A stretch of DNA of 13,689 nt. Source: Nitrospirota bacterium (GTDB lineage Bacteria; Nitrospirota_A; Leptospirillia; Leptospirillales; Leptospirillaceae). The translations under genes and the position numbers were made by a program. The DNA is taken from contig JAKCDE010000029.1 in assembly GCA_021838585.1 (NCBI GenBank), positions 1 through 13,689 of the forward strand, in the 5' to 3' direction. Under the pieces are notes generated by a model that did no database searches, was not told the origin of the DNA, and worked only from the letters and a program-made list of their open reading frames with translations. How positions within the stretch are numbered: the first letter of the stretch is position 1; each line of letters begins with the position of its first letter. Shown here one piece after another: positions 12,616 through 13,689 of the stretch.

Positions 12616-13689
12616 TCAGTAGGAAAAGTCGATCCCGGCGATGAAGACATTGGAGAAGACATTGAAGAAGCCGCCATTGGAGAAGGCCCCCGTCGCCGTC
12701 CCAAACCCCTCCAAGCGGGTTCCTCCGTCCGTCGCGACCGACCCGACCCCGTCGTTTTCCATCCATTGCCATTCGGCAAACAGGGAGATCGCCGTCCGGT
12801 CGCTGCCATAGAGCCAGTACCGGTCGGCGAGACCCAGCGACAGGACATCGTCGAAGTTTCCGGGAAGGTGCTGGGCGACGCCCGCAAAGACCGGCTGGGC
12901 CAGCATCCGGAGCTGGTTGTAGGTCAGGATCACCATGTTCGAGCCGGCCCCCTCCTCCGAAAAAACGCCCCCGAAGGTCGGCTGCCAGTCCGCCTCCACA
13001 AACCAGGTCGCATAGGACAGGCCCGAGGTCGCCCGGACATTGCTTCCGAAGATCGCCGGATCGGCCACGAGGGCTCCCGCCGGATCGTTCACGATTTCCC
13101 AGGCCCCGAAAAGGGTCAGGACCCCGTCCGGAATCGGGTTGGCCAAAAGGTCGACCCCCTCCCGGGTAAAGAGAGCATTGGGATTCGCGCCTCCCGCTCC
13201 TGCCGCCGAGAGGGCGGACTGCCCCACAAGGGAAAAGACCCCCACCCGTTCGCCGTTGGTCGCCCCCCATCCTCCGAAGGACTGGGTGAGATGGGTAAAG
13301 AAGGAAAATCCGTCGTTGGCGGTGGGGATCCCCGCCGCCGCGGCCCCGGAGGCGTTGGACAGGCCGTCGGGATTCCCATAGAGGCCCGCGTTCGGCATGA
13401 ACGAGACCGACAGTCGGGTCTCGCAGGGATCGGTGGAGAAGGCCTCCTCGCTTCCGCAGCCGTTTTCGAAAAGATAGCCGAAGTAGCGAAGGGCGGTATG
13501 GTCGTTTTTCATCTGGAAGCGGTCGGCATCGTAGTAGGCCGGAAGGGCGGCCGCCCCGAAGCCGGCAAAGGGGAGCGCGCTGTTGGTGACGACCTCCGCC
13601 GTGCCCGGCTCAAAGTCGTCCATGACCCAGGGAGTCTCTCCCGCCGGCTGAAGGGAGCGCCGGCTCGAAAAGGGAACATCCTGCCCCGT
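12616..13689 (-). CDS. Candidate outer-membrane beta-barrel protein, 5' end outside the window
   Basis: The frame is open from the right edge to a TGA at 12616, giving at least 357 residues; the first in-window Met (13623) is unlikely to be the start because the reading frame continues 22 codons beyond it without a stop, and no signal peptide is visible. The sequence is rich in Gly, Asn, Ser and aromatic residues in alternating patterns, and ends IAGIDFSY, whose final aromatic residue is a common beta-barrel assembly signal. Stretches such as LSVSFMPNAGLYG, TWFVEADWQP and AISLFAEWQW look like amphipathic strands. Two Cys in NGCGSEEAFSTDPCE (spacing 10) could form a disulfide. I do not recognise the family; a porin-like or surface-exposed barrel is likely, its substrate unknown. 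No strong terminator follows; the tRNA-Asp promoter begins about 55 bases beyond the stop. Confidence 0.65.
   Translation of the reverse strand, partial: TGQDVPFSSRRSLQPAGETPWVMDDFEPGTAEVVTNSALPFAGFGAAALPAYYDADRFQMKNDHTALRYFGYLFENGCGSEEAFSTDPCETRLSVSFMPNAGLYGNPDGLSNASGAAAAGIPTANDGFSFFTHLTQSFGGWGATNGERVGVFSLVGQSALSAAGAGGANPNALFTREGVDLLANPIPDGVLTLFGAWEIVNDPAGALVADPAIFGSNVRATSGLSYATWFVEADWQPTFGGVFSEEGAGSNMVILTYNQLRMLAQPVFAGVAQHLPGNFDDVLSLGLADRYWLYGSDRTAISLFAEWQWMENDGVGSVATDGGTRLEGFGTATGAFSNGGFFNVFSNVFIAGIDFSY

Noticed and set aside
12503..13270. Alternative minus-strand frame overlapping the barrel gene
   Set aside because: Its product is Gly/Arg-rich with no domain, while the chosen frame has barrel-like strands, a terminal aromatic residue and stays open to the edge.

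Overview
The window looks like chromosomal DNA of a GC-rich Gram-negative bacterium. Every convincing gene lies on the minus strand. The Gram-negative call rests on a TolQ-TolR-TolA-TolB-CpoB envelope module, three lipoproteins and an outer-membrane beta-barrel candidate. Frequent GTG and TTG starts, overlapping genes and the gene mix would fit a Nitrospirota/Leptospirillum-like organism, but that placement is low-confidence inference. I see no phage, transposon, CRISPR array or defence island.

Layout in transcription order (right to left). A 5'-truncated candidate outer-membrane protein runs off the right edge (12616-13689). A near-consensus promoter (12533-12561) precedes tRNA-Asp(GTC). Eleven or so tightly packed genes follow: tolQ, tolR, tolA/tonB-like, tolB, cpoB, mutL, a miaA-mtnP in-frame fusion, a PfkB-family sugar kinase, a six-TPR PilF/PilW-like lipoprotein, rodZ and a PEGA-domain lipoprotein. 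tRNA-Thr(CGT) with its own promoter closes the set. At the far left a third promoter points out of the window, with a perfect 16-bp palindrome at its predicted start point.

Most neighbouring genes overlap by 1-16 bases or are 1-6 bases apart; the only larger gap in the chain is 62 bases between tolB and cpoB. The 12-kb run therefore behaves like one superoperon or a few coupled ones. It joins envelope constriction (Tol), cell shape (RodZ), pilus/envelope lipoproteins, mismatch repair (MutL), tRNA A37 prenylation (MiaA) and methylthioadenosine salvage (MtnP with a sugar kinase).

The most notable features are the MiaA-MTAP fusion, which depends on a six-A tract and would split into two normal genes with one extra base; a tol cluster with no pal between tolB and cpoB; a CpoB that carries a lipobox; and the promoter-plus-palindrome at the left edge. 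I did not find a clearly new multi-gene system; most of the window is ordinary housekeeping DNA.
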